64,000 nucleotides of DNA from Triticum aestivum (Eukaryota > Streptophyta > Magnoliopsida > Poales > Poaceae). Below, piece after piece: positions 31,972 to 44,196 of this stretch. The notes under the pieces were generated by a model that worked only from the letters and a program-made list of their open reading frames with translations, searched no databases and was not told the DNA's origin. The stretch is from assembly GCF_018294505.1 (NCBI RefSeq), contig NC_057795.1, positions 233,799,035-233,863,034 on the forward strand. The letters are read 5' to 3'. Both the position numbers and the translations under genes were made by a program. Each line of letters opens with the position of its first letter. The stretch's first letter is position 1.

Positions 31972-32709
31972 CTAGAAAAACTGCTCCGATGTAGATTCCA
32001 TGATATCTGCTCCAGCTTCATCAACATAGTCATCATCGCTGTCGTCGGGATCCGAATCGGTGTTGTCGATGATGATATAGTTATCTGGACAAGTAGGTTC
32101 ATCCTCTTCCTCTCTGGGTGCTGATCCTCCCTTGAATACTCCAATCTTCTCCTTAAGGTCACCATTCTGTCTTACTAGAGCGACGATTTCTTCCATATAG
32201 TCCTTACGTGTAGCCTTGAGTTCTTCTTCTAGCTCCTTGATCTTGGTCATAGCCTTCTGCAGCTCCTCCATATCGGCGCACATCTGATTCTCCTGGCGTC
32301 GGATGTGTTGGTTTAACTCCTGAATATAAGCTGCAATTGATCTATCCTTCCTGGTGGTGATCATCTCCCAATGCTCATCTTGGCGCCCACAAATCTGGTA
32401 GATAGTATTCTTGAGATCGTTGTGGTAAACTTCTCCAATTCGCCCCATGGCAATGTGAGCTGCCATGCTTTTTCCTAGGCTCCATGTTGGTACATCAAAG
32501 GTAAACTCTATCGGCTCCGTGATTGGTGCAAACGTCCTTCCTGGAATGTAGACTTGAATCCTCCAGCTCTCCTCTTCGGGTAAAGTGGCGTTGAAAGTCC
32601 CGGTGAAGCTTGGTACTCCTATGTTCAAGTATCTAGTGGCTTCATTCAAGTGATATCCAAAAGGTGAGTTCTCATCTGGTTGTGCGAACTTGATCCTTGC
32701 ATCCATCAT
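31972..32709 (-). CDS. Element D ORF0: extra sense ORF between the primer-binding site and gag
   Basis: The likely start is the MMDARIKFAQP at 32709. The frame upstream of it enters the primer-binding site and LTR, so the longer 288-codon reading is unlikely. The 246-codon frame has a folded-looking N-terminal half (residues 1-115, with FTFDVPTWSLGKSM), a central coiled coil rich in Glu, Lys and Leu (about 130-190), and an acidic tail (DNTDSDPDDSDDDY). It has no zinc knuckle or protease motif. It is intact although gag and pol are broken. I do not know a function; a gag-like or accessory role is conceivable. Confidence 0.7.
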   Translation of the reverse strand: MMDARIKFAQPDENSPFGYHLNEATRYLNIGVPSFTGTFNATLPEEESWRIQVYIPGRTFAPITEPIEFTFDVPTWSLGKSMAAHIAMGRIGEVYHNDLKNTIYQICGRQDEHWEMITTRKDRSIAAYIQELNQHIRRQENQMCADMEELQKAMTKIKELEEELKATRKDYMEEIVALVRQNGDLKEKIGVFKGGSAPREEEDEPTCPDNYIIIDNTDSDPDDSDDDYVDEAGADIMESTSEQFF

Positions 32710-32803
32710 CCTAAAGAATAGAAAAGATGAGGAGTCAGAAATGAGCAGAAAGCGTAGTGATCTAGGGTTTAAGCTTAGTGGTTGTGTCCTACAGTCAGCG
32801 TGT

Positions 32804-32815
32804 GCTCTGATACCA
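32804..32815 (-). other. Element D primer-binding site (initiator tRNA-Met)
   Basis: The minus strand reads TGGTATCAGAGC, an exact match to the 3' end complement of plant initiator tRNA-Met, four bases inside the LTR end at 32820. Confidence 0.9.
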
Positions 32816-32819
32816 CCTT

Positions 32820-35461
32820 TGTAGCGACCAGACCTCAAACAGTCTGATATCTGTGCTCAGTGTCATCCCTGGATCAGTAATGCTGACACCACACAGTACT
32901 TGGAGGATTTATAACAGAGTAGCAATCACACACTTTATTACATCGAATGTCTCAAAAGAGAACTTATTGAAATAAATATGGCTTAAGGCCATCTAAAATC
33001 GAAAACAGCGGAAGGCTTGGAAGATAAATGAGTCCATCAACTCCAACGGCATCACTAAGTATAGAACCACGATCTAAAGACATCTTACTCGTCGTCTGAA
33101 AAGTTTGCAACATGAAACGTTGCAGCCCGAAAACGGCTCAGCACATGGAATATGCTGGCAAAGTAACACATAGAGAATAACAATGGAATAAGCTATACTA
33201 CATGCATATTTGGCTGGTGGTAAAGCTCTACAGTTACAGTTTTGCATAAAGCCAATTTTTCCCTAGTGCAAAGGAATAAATTTATTTAACTATCATGGTG
33301 GTTGTTAAACATTGAGAATGGTTGACAGCATTCTCAATCCCAATTAAAAATACTCATTAAAAACCCAACAATATTAGTTTAAGTAACATGATGAGATTCA
33401 CATGATATCCAGGTACTAGATACTCAAGATGTCCATGACCAGGGACACGCCTAACCATGATTAGTTTATACACTCTACAGAGATTTGCGCACTTTTCCCC
33501 ACATGACTCGATCGCCTCCGCTTGGTTTCTCGCACTACATGGTGTTTGAGAAACGGATGACTGAGACATAGTCTTTCAGAAGCACTCGCACCTTACATAG
33601 GGGTAGACCGTACCAACCTACATCCCCTACATCTGCTAGTCCACCCTGTAAGAGTTCGCACAACTTAGTCAACTATGCTAGAGCCCATAATAGCATGTGG
33701 CTGCACACGGAAGTTTCTAGTTTGAATAATCTCATGATCATTTGAGCCTGGGTGGCGGTACGAAGAAATACAGGCAAGTCCTGATAGAAACCAGGTGCCT
33801 CAATCCACCCAGATGTGTGTTTAAGTTACCACCTTAAATAATCCATTAATTCAACAATCTCACATCTGTCATGGATTCACTCACCCAATCCACGTCTACT
33901 TGCATAGCATGTCATAATAAGCAAACGTAGAAGTAACTCCCAAGGGTTTGATAATAAAACAGGTAATAGGTACTACCTCATCTACTTCCCAACCCACAAT
34001 TTAATTAGATCCTAACCATGCAATGTTTGAGGATTGACCTAATGCATAAAAACTGGGTATGAGAAAAGGTATGATCAAAGTGTTACTTGCCTTGCTGATG
34101 ATCCGCGAGACCTAGAGACTCGAAGTAACAGGCGGCGCACTCTGGGTATTCTATCGCAGACAAACAACAAGCATACAATAAGTACTCCTCTAATGCACAG
34201 GTAAAACTCGAGTAAAAGATCTAACCAGAATGTTCAACTTAAGAACTCCAGTTTGCAAAAGAAACAAATCAAACAAAGCAACCAAAATCAAACGGCAAAA
34301 GAAAACAGCTTTCGTTTTACTAATCTGGAACTAAGTATAATTTTACAGAGGCAAAAACTTATTTAAGTAGATTATTCAGAAAGAGGGTTTCGTGACGAAA
34401 CTCCAGGCGCTTTAATCGCTTGATTCCGATAAACGAGCGAAAAGTTATACTAAAACGAAAATCGGATCAGGAATCGCGATCAGAAAAATCGCGGGTTACA
34501 TCCGAGAAAAAGAAAAACGACGAACGGGTTAACGAACGAACGTTGGTTAACTAAAATAATCTGACGAACATGTTCGCTAAAACGAACAAACAAGCGAACG
34601 CTCGCTAATTAAACTAAATCGAAAATAAAACCGATCTAACGAAAAAAACCAAAACTAAAAAACAACCGAAAATAATCCGACGGAAAACCGCTCGGTTTTC
34701 AAAAAAACCGGCACGGAAAACGAGGCAGAGGCGAACCTCGGCAGCGGCGGCGGCGGAGTCCGGCGGCGGCTGGCGGCGGCGGCAGATCTGGCGGCGGCGG
34801 CGGATCTGGCGACGGCGCGGCTAGGGTTAGGGTTCGGCGCGGGTGTGGGCCGGCGGCGGCTGGCGGGCTAGGGGGGCGGGGCGGCTGGGCCTGGGGGGCG
34901 CCGGGGCGGCGCTATATATAGTGCCCCCCGAGCGGAGTCCCGCTCGGGCACGGCCCGTAGGTCGGTTGTGCGTTTTTTAAATAATTCCGCGCAGAAGAAA
35001 AATAAAAAGAAATACTAAACGGACTCCAAAAATCCCGAAATAAATTTTCCTCGGCTTTTAAAATCAAGCCGAACAAAATGAACATTTATTTGGGGCCTTA
35101 ATGCAATTTTGAAAAATGCACATTTTTCCTAAATCCAAATAAAAAGCGAAAAACTCCAGAATAAATCTTATTTGATTTTTTTATTAAATCTTCATTATTT
35201 CTTTATTTTGGGAAAGTCATTTTATTCCCTCTCTGAAATTTTGGTAGTAGAAATAACTGAAGATAAAATAAATAAAACCAAATGATCCTATTTTCAAAAT
35301 TTGAGGAAAACTCAAATATGAAAATAACGAAATCCCCAACTCTCTCCGTGGGTCCTTGAGTTGCGTAGAATTTCTAGGATCAAGCCAACAATGCAACAAA
35401 ATATGATATGCAATTGATGACCTATGTATAACATTCCAAATTAAAAATTTGGGATGTTACA
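32820..35461 (-). repeat. Element D 5' LTR
   Basis: The 2,642-bp partner of 24747-27389 differs from it at roughly 3-5 percent of sites in the first 1,030 bases by eye. The GC-rich GGC block (about 34735-34870) differs in repeat number. The TATA site is at 34912-34921. Confidence 0.93.
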
Positions 35462-35481
35462 GGGTTCCACCCTACATCATT
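35462..35481 (+). repeat. Element C 3' LTR, terminal fragment
   Basis: The last 20 bases of the C LTR (ending CACCCTACATCA) lie beyond element D, with the first five serving as D's right TSD. Host LINE sequence begins at 35482. Confidence 0.88.
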
Positions 35482-35511
35482 TGTTCTCTGATTTCTACCG
35501 TTTTATTAGGA

Positions 35512-36403
35512 CTAAAGAAAATACTTGAATTTATCCACGCTTACCAGCTGTCCCGACGCCGCACAGTATAAGTCTAATGCTGATTTCAGGGCCGCCGCAT
35601 TATGTTGGTTGGATTTTATCAAGATCAATGAATCATCCGCAAAGAGAAGATTTGTGACTAGCCGGGCGTCTCTACAAACTTTAACTCCTAATATGTTTTT
35701 GTTGTCCTTAGCATGCATTTAACCCCTCTGCGCATATCAGAAAGAGGTATGGTGATAACGGATCACCCTGCCTTAGCCCTCTTGTAGGCTTGAAACTCTC
35801 ACTTTATTGTGCATTGATCCTTACTCTATATTCGACAGTTGAGAGGCATTGCATAATCAAATTCACCCATTCTCGACGAAAACCCAATATCAACATAATC
35901 TCCTTCAAAAAAGGCCACTCGACTGTATGCTTTGTACATGTCAAGTTTTTTAGCACACAAGCCCTCTCTACCTTCTCTTCTGTTCTTGATTGTATCAAAG
36001 CATTCATAGGCCACTAAAATATTATCCGTTATCAATCTTCCCAGAACAAATGCACTCTGTGTTGGGCTGATAATTTTAGGTAAAAACACCTTCAATCGAG
36101 TAGCCACCATTTTGGCAATTATTTTGTATACCACATTACATAAACTGATTGGTCTAAATTGTGTTACCCTTTCTGGTGTATTAATCTTAGGAACATCACG
36201 ATCACCGTATCATTCCAACCGTTCGGGATACTACATGTGTTGACAGCTTTCAAAACCTCCTCAATTAGGTTCTCCCCCAGCATGGGCCAGAACGTTTTGT
36301 AGAAAATAGCATGGAGACCGTTTGGCCCTAGAGCTTTTAAGTCCTCAATATCGAATAAAGCCTTTCGCACATCTTCCGCGTTATAAAGGGGCAAGTAGAG
36401 CAT
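35512..36403 (-). pseudogene. LINE reverse transcriptase domain, decayed
   Basis: Several short frames together give the L1 RT order: DIEDLKALGPNGLHAIFYKTFWP (motif 0/1), IAKMVATRLKVFLPKIISPTQSAFV, a 'DMYKAYSRV' motif corresponding to the usual DMSKAYDRV, a 'FRREWVNLIMQCLSTVEYRV' helix, and LLFADDSL containing the catalytic F/YADD at about 35630. The polymerase would copy LINE RNA at the target site. At least three frame changes break it. FADDS keeps both aspartates. Confidence 0.85.
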
Positions 36404-36562
36404 TGTTCATTTAATTTGACACTCTTCTACGGACAAGTGATAAAATTTCTTGATTCGGATGCTGAACTTCCGATGTGAAGAGCTTTAAAAATATTCATGA
36501 TGTGATCCTTCAACTCCTTCTCTTGTATCGAGTTTCTAGATTCATCTAAGAGTTTATTTATA

Positions 36563-37667
36563 TTATTTCTTTTTTCCTTCTTTCTTCCTGGCCGTGGCAG
36601 CATTGTGAAAGAACAATGTATTACGATCCTCGTGCATCAACAAATTCGCCCGTCCTCTTTGTAACCAGAAAATTTCCTCTTGATCCAAGATATTTTCAAT
36701 TAACACAATAATTTCCTTCTGACGACATCGAGATTCCATATTCAGTGGGCCACGCCTTACTCCCTCCAATTCTTTTTTTAATTTTCTAAATCTCACCTTC
36801 GGTCCTTTAGAATTTCCCGATCCCAAGTATGCAGCTCGGCATGCACTGCTCTCGTACGATCAGCAAGTGAAGGTCCGATACCTGCAAGCTTTGCTTTCCC
36901 CCAAGATGCCTTAACAATTTCAGTGACCGTCTCTTCCTTCAACACCTCGCCTCAAATTGTTTAACATGCCCCTCCGGTCGTTTAATGATTTTACATCCAA
37001 ATAATCCATGTCCAGTACAATTGGGTGGTGGTCAGAATGAACATCTTCTTCGCTTATCACTGCCGCTCGTGGAAACTTATTTGCCCACGCTAAATTATAG
37101 ACCGCCTGATCAAGACGCTCACGTATTTCTCCTCTCCTCCAAGTGAAAAGATCACCGATATAGCCTAAGTCGTCGAGCCCACAATCCATTAGGCATTCAC
37201 GAAACTCTCTTATCATACCAAGTTGTCTTGTCAAACCGCCCTATTTTTCTGAAGGATATAAAATTTCGTTAAAATCCCCTAAAACCACCCAGGGTGGTTG
37301 CCCTTACTATGTAGATTGCGAATATCATTCCAAGATAGATGTTGTTCATTCCATTTTGGGTGAAACACCACTGAACCACATCCTCATACATAAACACAAT
37401 ATCAATAAAATGGGGTGAAATATAGTTCAACTCAACTTTATTCAACTTATGATAAAACAAATGGAGGCCACTAGCCTTAGCATTGCTTTCCACTACAAAC
37501 ATAGAATCAAAACCTAAAACACAACAAAGCTCATCGTCTTTACAATTATTGAAATGGGATTCAAAAAGGAATACTAAGTTTGCCTGTGTACACTCTTGTA
37601 GATCCAAGAGCTCATGAACTGCCATGTTGGTGAGCATACCATGGCAGTTCCATCCTAGGATTTTCAT
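36563..37667 (-). pseudogene. LINE endonuclease domain and linker, decayed
   Basis: The endonuclease starts near 37667 with MKILGWNCHGM (Asn for the first metal site) and continues with LVFLFESHF, where the usual E-T/S-K is degraded. The fragment at 36920-37234 holds LFTWRRG and SDHHPIVLD, whose final D-H pair is the conserved end of APE-type nucleases. The 36563-36826 fragment is the linker to RT. This nuclease nicks the target DNA in target-primed reverse transcription. Stops separate the parts. Confidence 0.82.
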
Positions 37668-38375
37668 TTGGCCCAGCAGTCCTCCTCCTCGGAGGCGCCT
37701 ATGTGTCATTCTCACATTTCTCTTCGCCAACCGATTCCACACCTTGCAGGACGTACTCTTCCTCCTTCTCATCAATTTCCTTTGCAACATGTGTAACCCT
37801 ACCCCCTCGTCCTGGACTACTTCAACTCTGCCAGTGCACACCCGCTTGGATGAGACGGTTACATCGCCATCTAAAATGCGCTCATAGCTATCCATTTCTT
37901 TCTCAAAAGAGAACTCTAACTCACTACCCGTGAGACGAACACCAAAAGAATGTCCCCTTTTTTCCTAGTACTCGCTTGCGAGCATCCTCATCTCTATATT
38001 GGCCCCGTACTTTTTCTCTTTCTTTTGAGTTTCCCAACATAAGATTCTTAGATGCATTGAATTTAAAGCGTAATTTGCTTTTCTCTGTACCACCACCTGT
38101 CATAGCAAACCTTGCAGACACAACATCTGACAACGCCTCCAGCACCCTCGGCTGGAAAAGGAGGCCCCCATCAGCCTCGGCCATTGAGATTTGCTGGGCA
38201 TCACCAGCGGCTTAGTACCCATAAGCTCTTGACCCTCCAGGAGGGACTGGCCCAAAGCAGCTACAACTCGCACGTGACCCTCGTGGTCGTGCTTTGCTCC
38301 CTAGCGAGAGTCATCCAGGGACTTGTGGCCTTGGACCGGAGCAGCCGGCGTGCCCACCTGGTCCACCTGACCACG
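37668..38375 (-). pseudogene. LINE upstream coding region (ORF1-like tail)
   Basis: Frames at 37668-37895 and 37924-38184 are rich in Arg, Lys and Glu (EKEMDSYERIL, RRRKSTSCKVWNRLAKRN) and continue the line of the endonuclease frame upstream. In Triticeae L1 elements this place is the end of ORF1 or the ORF2 leader. I see no zinc knuckle in this part. Confidence 0.55.
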
Positions 38376-39235
38376 TGATGTCTACTACACAACTTGTTCT
38401 TATAGACTCGTGTTGGACCTCCAAGCACAGACTTTTGTAGAACAATAGCAAATTTCCCTCAAGTGGATAACCTAAGGTTTATCAATCCGTGGGAGGCATA
38501 GGATGAAGATGGTATCTCTCAAACAACCCTGTAACAAAATAATAAAAAGTCTCTTGTGTCCCCAACAAACCAAATACAATGGAAATTTGTTTAGATGCAC
38601 TAATTAGGTGAAGAGATGGTGATACAAGCGTAATAATGATGGTAGATATTCATTTTTGGAATTGGAACAATAAAAAACAAGGTAGCAATTGATAAAAGGG
38701 AGCACAAACGGTATTTCAATGCTTGAAAACAAGGCCTAGGGTCCGTACTTTCACTAAAATAACACCATATGATACATATCAACCAAATTTAATGTCACCT
38801 AGATACCCCAATGTCACCGCAAGCATCCGTGAGTTGATTATGCGATATGCATCAAACAATTTTAGATTCATAATACTCAATCCAACACAAAGAACCTCAA
38901 AGAGTGCCCCATGATTTCTACCGGAGAAACAAAGACCAGAACATGCATCAACCCCTATGCATAGATTACCCCAATGTCACCTCCGAAATTCGCTAGTTAA
39001 GTGCCAAAACACATATCAAGTGAATCAATATGATACCCCATTGTCACCACGGGTATTCATAGCAAGACATACATCAAGTGTTCTCAAATCCATAAAAGTA
39101 TTCAATCCGATAAAATGAAATTTGAAAGGGAAAACTCAATTCATCACAAGATAGAGAGGGGAAAACACCATATGATCCAACTATATTAACAAAGCACCCG
39201 ATACACCAAGCTCGTGCTATCAAGAACACGAGAGG

Positions 39236-39285
<50 letters not shown>

Positions 39286-39820
39286 AAACACATGTCTATT
39301 GGTACAAACCCTTAGCCCCGAGGGTAGACTACTCCCTCATCATGGTGGCCGTCGGGATGATGAAGATGGCCAGTGGTAATGATTTCCCCCTCTGGCGGAG
39401 TACCGAATGGAGTCTAGATTGGTTTTTCGTGGCTACAGAGGCTGGCGGCAGGGAACTTCTGATCTAGGGTTACTCTAAGGGTTTTTGGAATATTTGGCAA
39501 TTAATAGGGCGAAGAGGTGGAGCGGGAGGCCACCGAAGTGGGCACAACCCACCAAGGCACGCCCAGGTGAGTTCTGCTCCCCTCGGGGCACCCCTCCGGT
39601 ACTTCTCTGGCCCATCTTAGATGTTTTGGTCCATAAACATTCTCCAAAAAGTTTCGTTGTGTTTGGACTCCATTTGATATTGATTTCCTGCAATGTAAAA
39701 AACAAGCAAAAAATAGCAACTGGCACTAGGCACTATGTCAATAGGTTAGTAAAACATCCCAGAATGATAATATAACAGCATGGACCAATCAAAAACTATA
39801 GATACATTGGAGACATATTA
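38376..39820 (-). repeat. Element O1 3' LTR (Sabrina/WHAM-like group)
   Basis: On the minus strand it starts TAATATGTCTCCAATG (a decayed TGATACGTCTCC) directly after 'cttggggatgc', and ends GTAGTAGACATCA at 38376. A (GA)n run at 39243-39283 lies in its middle. The flank 38371-38375 (ccacg) should reappear beyond the window as O1's other TSD copy. The rest of O1 is 39821-39906 plus 48105-48656 and beyond. Confidence 0.8.
39243..39283. repeat. (GA)n microsatellite in the O1 LTR
   Basis: About twenty uninterrupted AG units. O2 LTRs have the same feature at 40911-40929 and 47672-47705, so the run is an ancestral LTR trait of variable length. Confidence 0.9.
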
Positions 39821-39906
39821 GCATCCCCAAGATTAATTCCTGCTCGTCCTCGAGTAGGTAAATGATAAAACATTTTTTTTTTGATGTAGAATGTTGCCTA
39901 ACATGT
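39821..39906 (-). mobile_element. O1 internal fragment next to its 3' LTR
   Basis: The minus strand reads ...ctcgaggacgagcaggaatt..cttggggatgc, the conserved end of the internal region and polypurine tract of this group; the same text in O2 is at 41457-41540. It is cut by O2 at the TSD catgt (39902-39906) and continues at 48105. Confidence 0.8.
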
Positions 39907-41456
39907 TGATGCCTGCTTGAAATATGTCGGTATTTCCCCAAAGAGGAAGGGATGATGCAGCACAACAACGGTAGGTATTTCCCTCAGGGATGAGACCAAG
40001 GTTATCGAAGCAGTAGGAGAACCAAGCAACACAACATAAACAACCCCTTCACACAAATAACAAATACTGCAACCCGACGTGTTAAAGGGGTTGTCAATCC
40101 CTTTCGGGTAACGGTGCCTCAAATTGGTGAGAAGACGTGATAAAGTTGTAATAGATAGGATAAATAGATCGCAAAAAAATAAAGTGCAACAAGCTATTTT
40201 TGTATTTTTGGTTTAATAGAACTGAAAATAAAAGCAAAGGAAAATAGACCGAGAAGGCAAATATATTAAAGAAGAGACCCTGGGGCCGTAGGATTCAGTA
40301 GTGGCTTCTCTCGACAAAAAATAGCAAACGGTGGGAAAACAATTACTGTTGGGCAATTGATAGACCTTCAAATAATAATGACGATATCTAGGCAATAATC
40401 ATTATATAGGCATCACATCCAAGATTAGCAGACCGACTCCTGCCTGCATCTACTACTATTACTCCACACATCGACCGCTATCTAGCATCCATCTAGTGTA
40501 TTAAGTTCATGGAAAAATGAAGTAATGCAATAAGAACGATGACATGATGTAGACAAGATCTATTTATGTAGAAATAGACCCCATCTTGTTATCCTTAATA
40601 GCAACGATACATACGTGTCGTTTCCCCTTCTGTCGCTGGGACCAAGCACCGTAAGATCGAACCCATCACAAAGCACCTCTTCCCATTGCAAGATAAATAG
40701 ATCAAGTTGGCCAAACAAAACCCAAATATCGGAGAAGAAATATGAGGCTATAATCAATCATGCATATAAGAGATCAAAGAAGAATCAAATAACTTTCATG
40801 GATAAAAACATAGATTTGATCATAAAATCAATGTTCATTGGATCCCAACAAACACACCGCAAAAGACTTACATCATATGGATCTCCAAGAGACCATTGTA
40901 TTGAGAATAAAGAGAGAGAGAGAGAGAGGAATCCATATAGCTACTAACTACGGACCCGTGGGTCTACAAAGAACTACTCACGCATCATCGGAGAGGCACC
41001 AATGGACATGATGAACCCCTCTATGATGGTGTCTAGATTGGATCTGGTTTTTCTGGAACTTGCGACAGCTGGAATTGATTTTTGTCGACTCCCCTAGGGT
41101 TTCTGGAATATTGGGGTATTTATAGAGCAAAGAGGCGGTGCGGGGGGCACAACCCACCTGGGCACGCCTGGGCCCCCAAGCGCTCCTTGGTGGGTTGTGC
41201 TCCCCTCAAGTACTTTCTTGGTCCATACGGTGTCTTCTGGTCCATAAAAAATCCAGAAAAAGTTTTGCTGCGTTTGGACTCCGTTTGGTATTGATTTCCT
41301 GAGATGTAAAAAACAAGCAGAAAACAACAACTGGCACTAGGCACTATGTAAATAGGTTAGTACCAAAAAATGATATAAAATGATTGTAAAACATCCAAGA
41401 ATGATAATATAACATCATGGAACAATAAAAATTATAGATACGTTGGAGACGTACCA
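39907..41456 (-). repeat. Element O2 3' LTR
   Basis: The 1,550-bp LTR retains a minus-strand TATAAATA (plus 41117-41124) and a short (GA)n at 40911-40929. Confidence 0.85.
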
Positions 41457-43860
41457 GCATCCCCAAGCTTAATTCCTGCTCGTCCTCGAGTAGGTAAATG
41501 ATAAAAACAGAACTTTTCATGTGAATGTTGCCTAGCATGTTCATCACATAATCTTTACTTTGTAGTATGGACATTTGGACTTTTATATGGTTCAAAGCAA
41601 TAGTCTATTTTTGACATAAAGACTTTAATACTCAAGCATATCAACAAGTAACAAAGTCTTTCAAAATATGAACACTAAAGATGCTCAACCACTGATCCAT
41701 TCATAAAACACACTCGAATATTAGCTACACCCAATGATCAAATACGATCATAATGCCCCTTAGTTGGTGCTTTATAATAGAAAATGGAGACTCAAATTCA
41801 AAATAAAAATTGCATAAAGTAAAAGAAAGGACCTTCGCAGAGGGGAAAAAGGATTTGTAGAGGTGCAAGAGCTCAAAGTAAAAATTGAGAGGTAAAAATA
41901 TTTTGGGAGGCATACTTTTCCCACCAGCGAAAACGACTTAGAGTTCCCAATACTTTCCATGCTAGATACATCATAGGCGGTTCCCAAATAGAAAATAAAG
42001 TTTATTCCTTTTTTCACCATACTTTCACTTTCCATGGCTAACTGTATCCACGGATGCCCTCCATACCATCACTTTCCAAGGAATTTATTATTTGACAACA
42101 TAAAGTAAATTCATTTTTCGTTTCGGGACTAGGCATCCCTAATACCTTTGTCTTACTCTCATGCAATGACAAGTGAATAAACACTCATCCTGAGAATAAC
42201 ACATCTAGCATGGAAAACATGGGCCACCCCTCACCGCCTCGCGAGTGGTACGAGCACACAAAAGAGAAATTTATTTTCAAACTTAGAGATGGCACATACA
42301 AATTTGCTTAGAACGGCACGGAAATACCACATATAGGTAGGTATAGTGGACTCATATGGCAAAACTGGTTTAAAGGGTTTTGGATGCACAAGTAGTGATC
42401 ATACTTAGTGCAAAATGAAGGCTAGCAAAAAGATTGAGAAGCGACCAACCAAGAAACGAAAAATCTCGTACCCAAGCATTAAGCATAAGTAACACCGAAT
42501 AATGCACCACAAGTAGGATATAAGTTTCATTGCATAACTATTGACTTTCGTGCTTGCATAGGGAATCACAAACCTTAACATCAATAACCTTACTAAAGCA
42601 CAATTACTCATCAACATGACTCACATAGCACATCGTCATATCTCAAAACCATTACTAAGAATCAAGTTTATTTTATCCAATGATCTTCATGAAAGTTTTT
42701 ATTACATCCTCCTTGGATATCTATCACTTTGGGACTAATTTCATATGTTGCTTTTAAAAAGCTCAAAAAAATTAAGTGAAGAACATGATTAAAATATTTC
42801 TTTCTCTCAAAATAATCTAAGTTAAGAATGAGAGAAATTCTTCAAAAATAACTAAGCACACCGTGCTCAAAAAGATATAAGTGAAGCACTAGAGCAATTC
42901 CAAGGCTCTAAAAATTTAAGTGAAGGATAGGAGCAAGCATAGTATAATTTTGGCTCTCTGAAAAAGATGTGTCCAGCAAGGATTCAAGACATTAAAACAC
43001 AAATAAAAGTAAGCAAAGACTCATATCACCAAGACGCTCCAAGGAAAACTCATAATATGTGACAAATAAAAATATAGTTCCAAGTAAAATATCGATGTTC
43101 GTTAGAAGAAAGAGGGGATGCCACTCGGGGGCATCCCCACGATTAGTTGCTTGCTACTTTTTTGAATATTATCTTGGGGTGCCTCGGGCATCCCCAATCT
43201 TAGCATTTTGCTAATACCTATTCCTTCATCCATCATAATATCACCCAAAACTTCAAAACTTCAATCACAGAAAACTCAACAAAACCTTCGTGAGGTTTGT
43301 TAGTATAAGAAAGCAAACCACTACTATAAGTATTGTTGCAAACCCATTCATATTTTATTTTTGCATTATATCTATTGTATTCCAACTTTTCTATGACAAA
43401 AACTCTTCAAATAAAACCATAGAATCATCAAAACAAGCACATAACGCAATGAAAATAGAATCTGTCAAAAACAGAATAGTCTGTAGGAATCTAACTACTC
43501 CGAATACTTCTGTAACTCCAAAAATTCTGAAACATTACAACGACGTGAATAATTTGTTTATTAATATTATGCAGAAAGAATCAAATCAAAAGCACTCTTC
43601 TGATAAAAATGAAAAATAATTTCGTGAGCGTAAAAGTTTCTATTTTTTAACAAGATCAAATCAACGTTCACCCAAAACATCCCAAAGGCCTTACTTGGCA
43701 CAAACACTAATTTAAACCATAAAAACACATCTAATAAGAGGCATAATTGTGTATTTTACTGAAAACAGCAAGAAAAGCAAAAGGCAAAAAGATACAAGTT
43801 GGCTTGCCTCCGGACGAGCGCTATCGTTTTACGCCCCTAGCTAGGCATAACGCGTAGGAT
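41457..43860. other. Element O2 non-coding internal 3' region
   Basis: I see no gene in these 2.4 kb. Short frames are scattered and none resembles a known domain. The end next to the LTR carries the conserved 'ctcgaggacgagcagg' and 'cttggggatgc' words, the latter probably the polypurine tract. 41530-42070 is closely repeated at 48105-48650 because both belong to the same group of elements. Confidence 0.65.
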
Positions 43861-44180
43861 CTAAGTGTTGTCATCTTTGGTTCTAGAACCATATGATTGC
43901 CTCATGATTGATTCATATGGTGGCCTAATTCTTGTTCTAGGGAAGTGTTCCATAACCTTCTTTAGAGGAAATTGAAATTTAATATTGCCTTCTTTCATAT
44001 CAATCACGGGACCAATAATACGTAAAAACGGCCTACCAAGTATAATTGGACAAGACGGATTGCAATCAATATGAAGAACAATAAAATCTATGGGCACATA
44101 ATTCCTATTTGCAAGAATAAGAACATTATTAATTCTTCCCATAGGCTTTTTAATAGTAGAATCCGCCAAAGTGCAAATTT

Positions 44181-44196
44181 AAAGAACATTCTTCAA
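44181..44196. repeat. TSD of the truncated LINE, left copy
   Basis: aaagaacattcttcaa, repeated exactly at 44690-44705 after the A tail. A 16-bp duplication is typical of target-primed reverse transcription. Confidence 0.9.

Larger units (their letters stand above)
24747..35461 (-). mobile_element. Element D: Tekay-type Gypsy chromovirus, near full length
   Basis: LTRs of 2,643 and 2,642 bp (24747-27389 and 32820-35461) flank a complete set of minus-strand genes. Flanks are ggatt (24742-24746) and gggtt (35462-35466), a TSD with one change, inside the 3' LTR of C. On the minus strand the LTR reads TGTAACATCCC...GGTCGCTACA. It has a TGGTATCAGAGC primer-binding site and an AAGGGGGGTAGG tract. 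The gene order ORF0, gag, protease, RT, RNase H, integrase, chromodomain and the integrase C-terminal motifs place it among chromodomain Gypsy elements, most like the Tekay/Del clade. Two frameshifts and one stop make it non-autonomous today. Confidence 0.93.
35482..38375 (-). mobile_element. Framework LINE, piece 3 (ORF1-like tail, endonuclease, RT)
   Basis: In minus-strand order this piece holds an upstream coding region, an APE-type endonuclease and the reverse transcriptase, ending at the C insertion point. It is the 5'-ward part of the same LINE as 2160-3267 and 15662-16464. The upstream edge (38375) is the insertion point of O1, and the true 5' end of the LINE must lie beyond this window. 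Many stops and frame changes are present. Confidence 0.88.
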
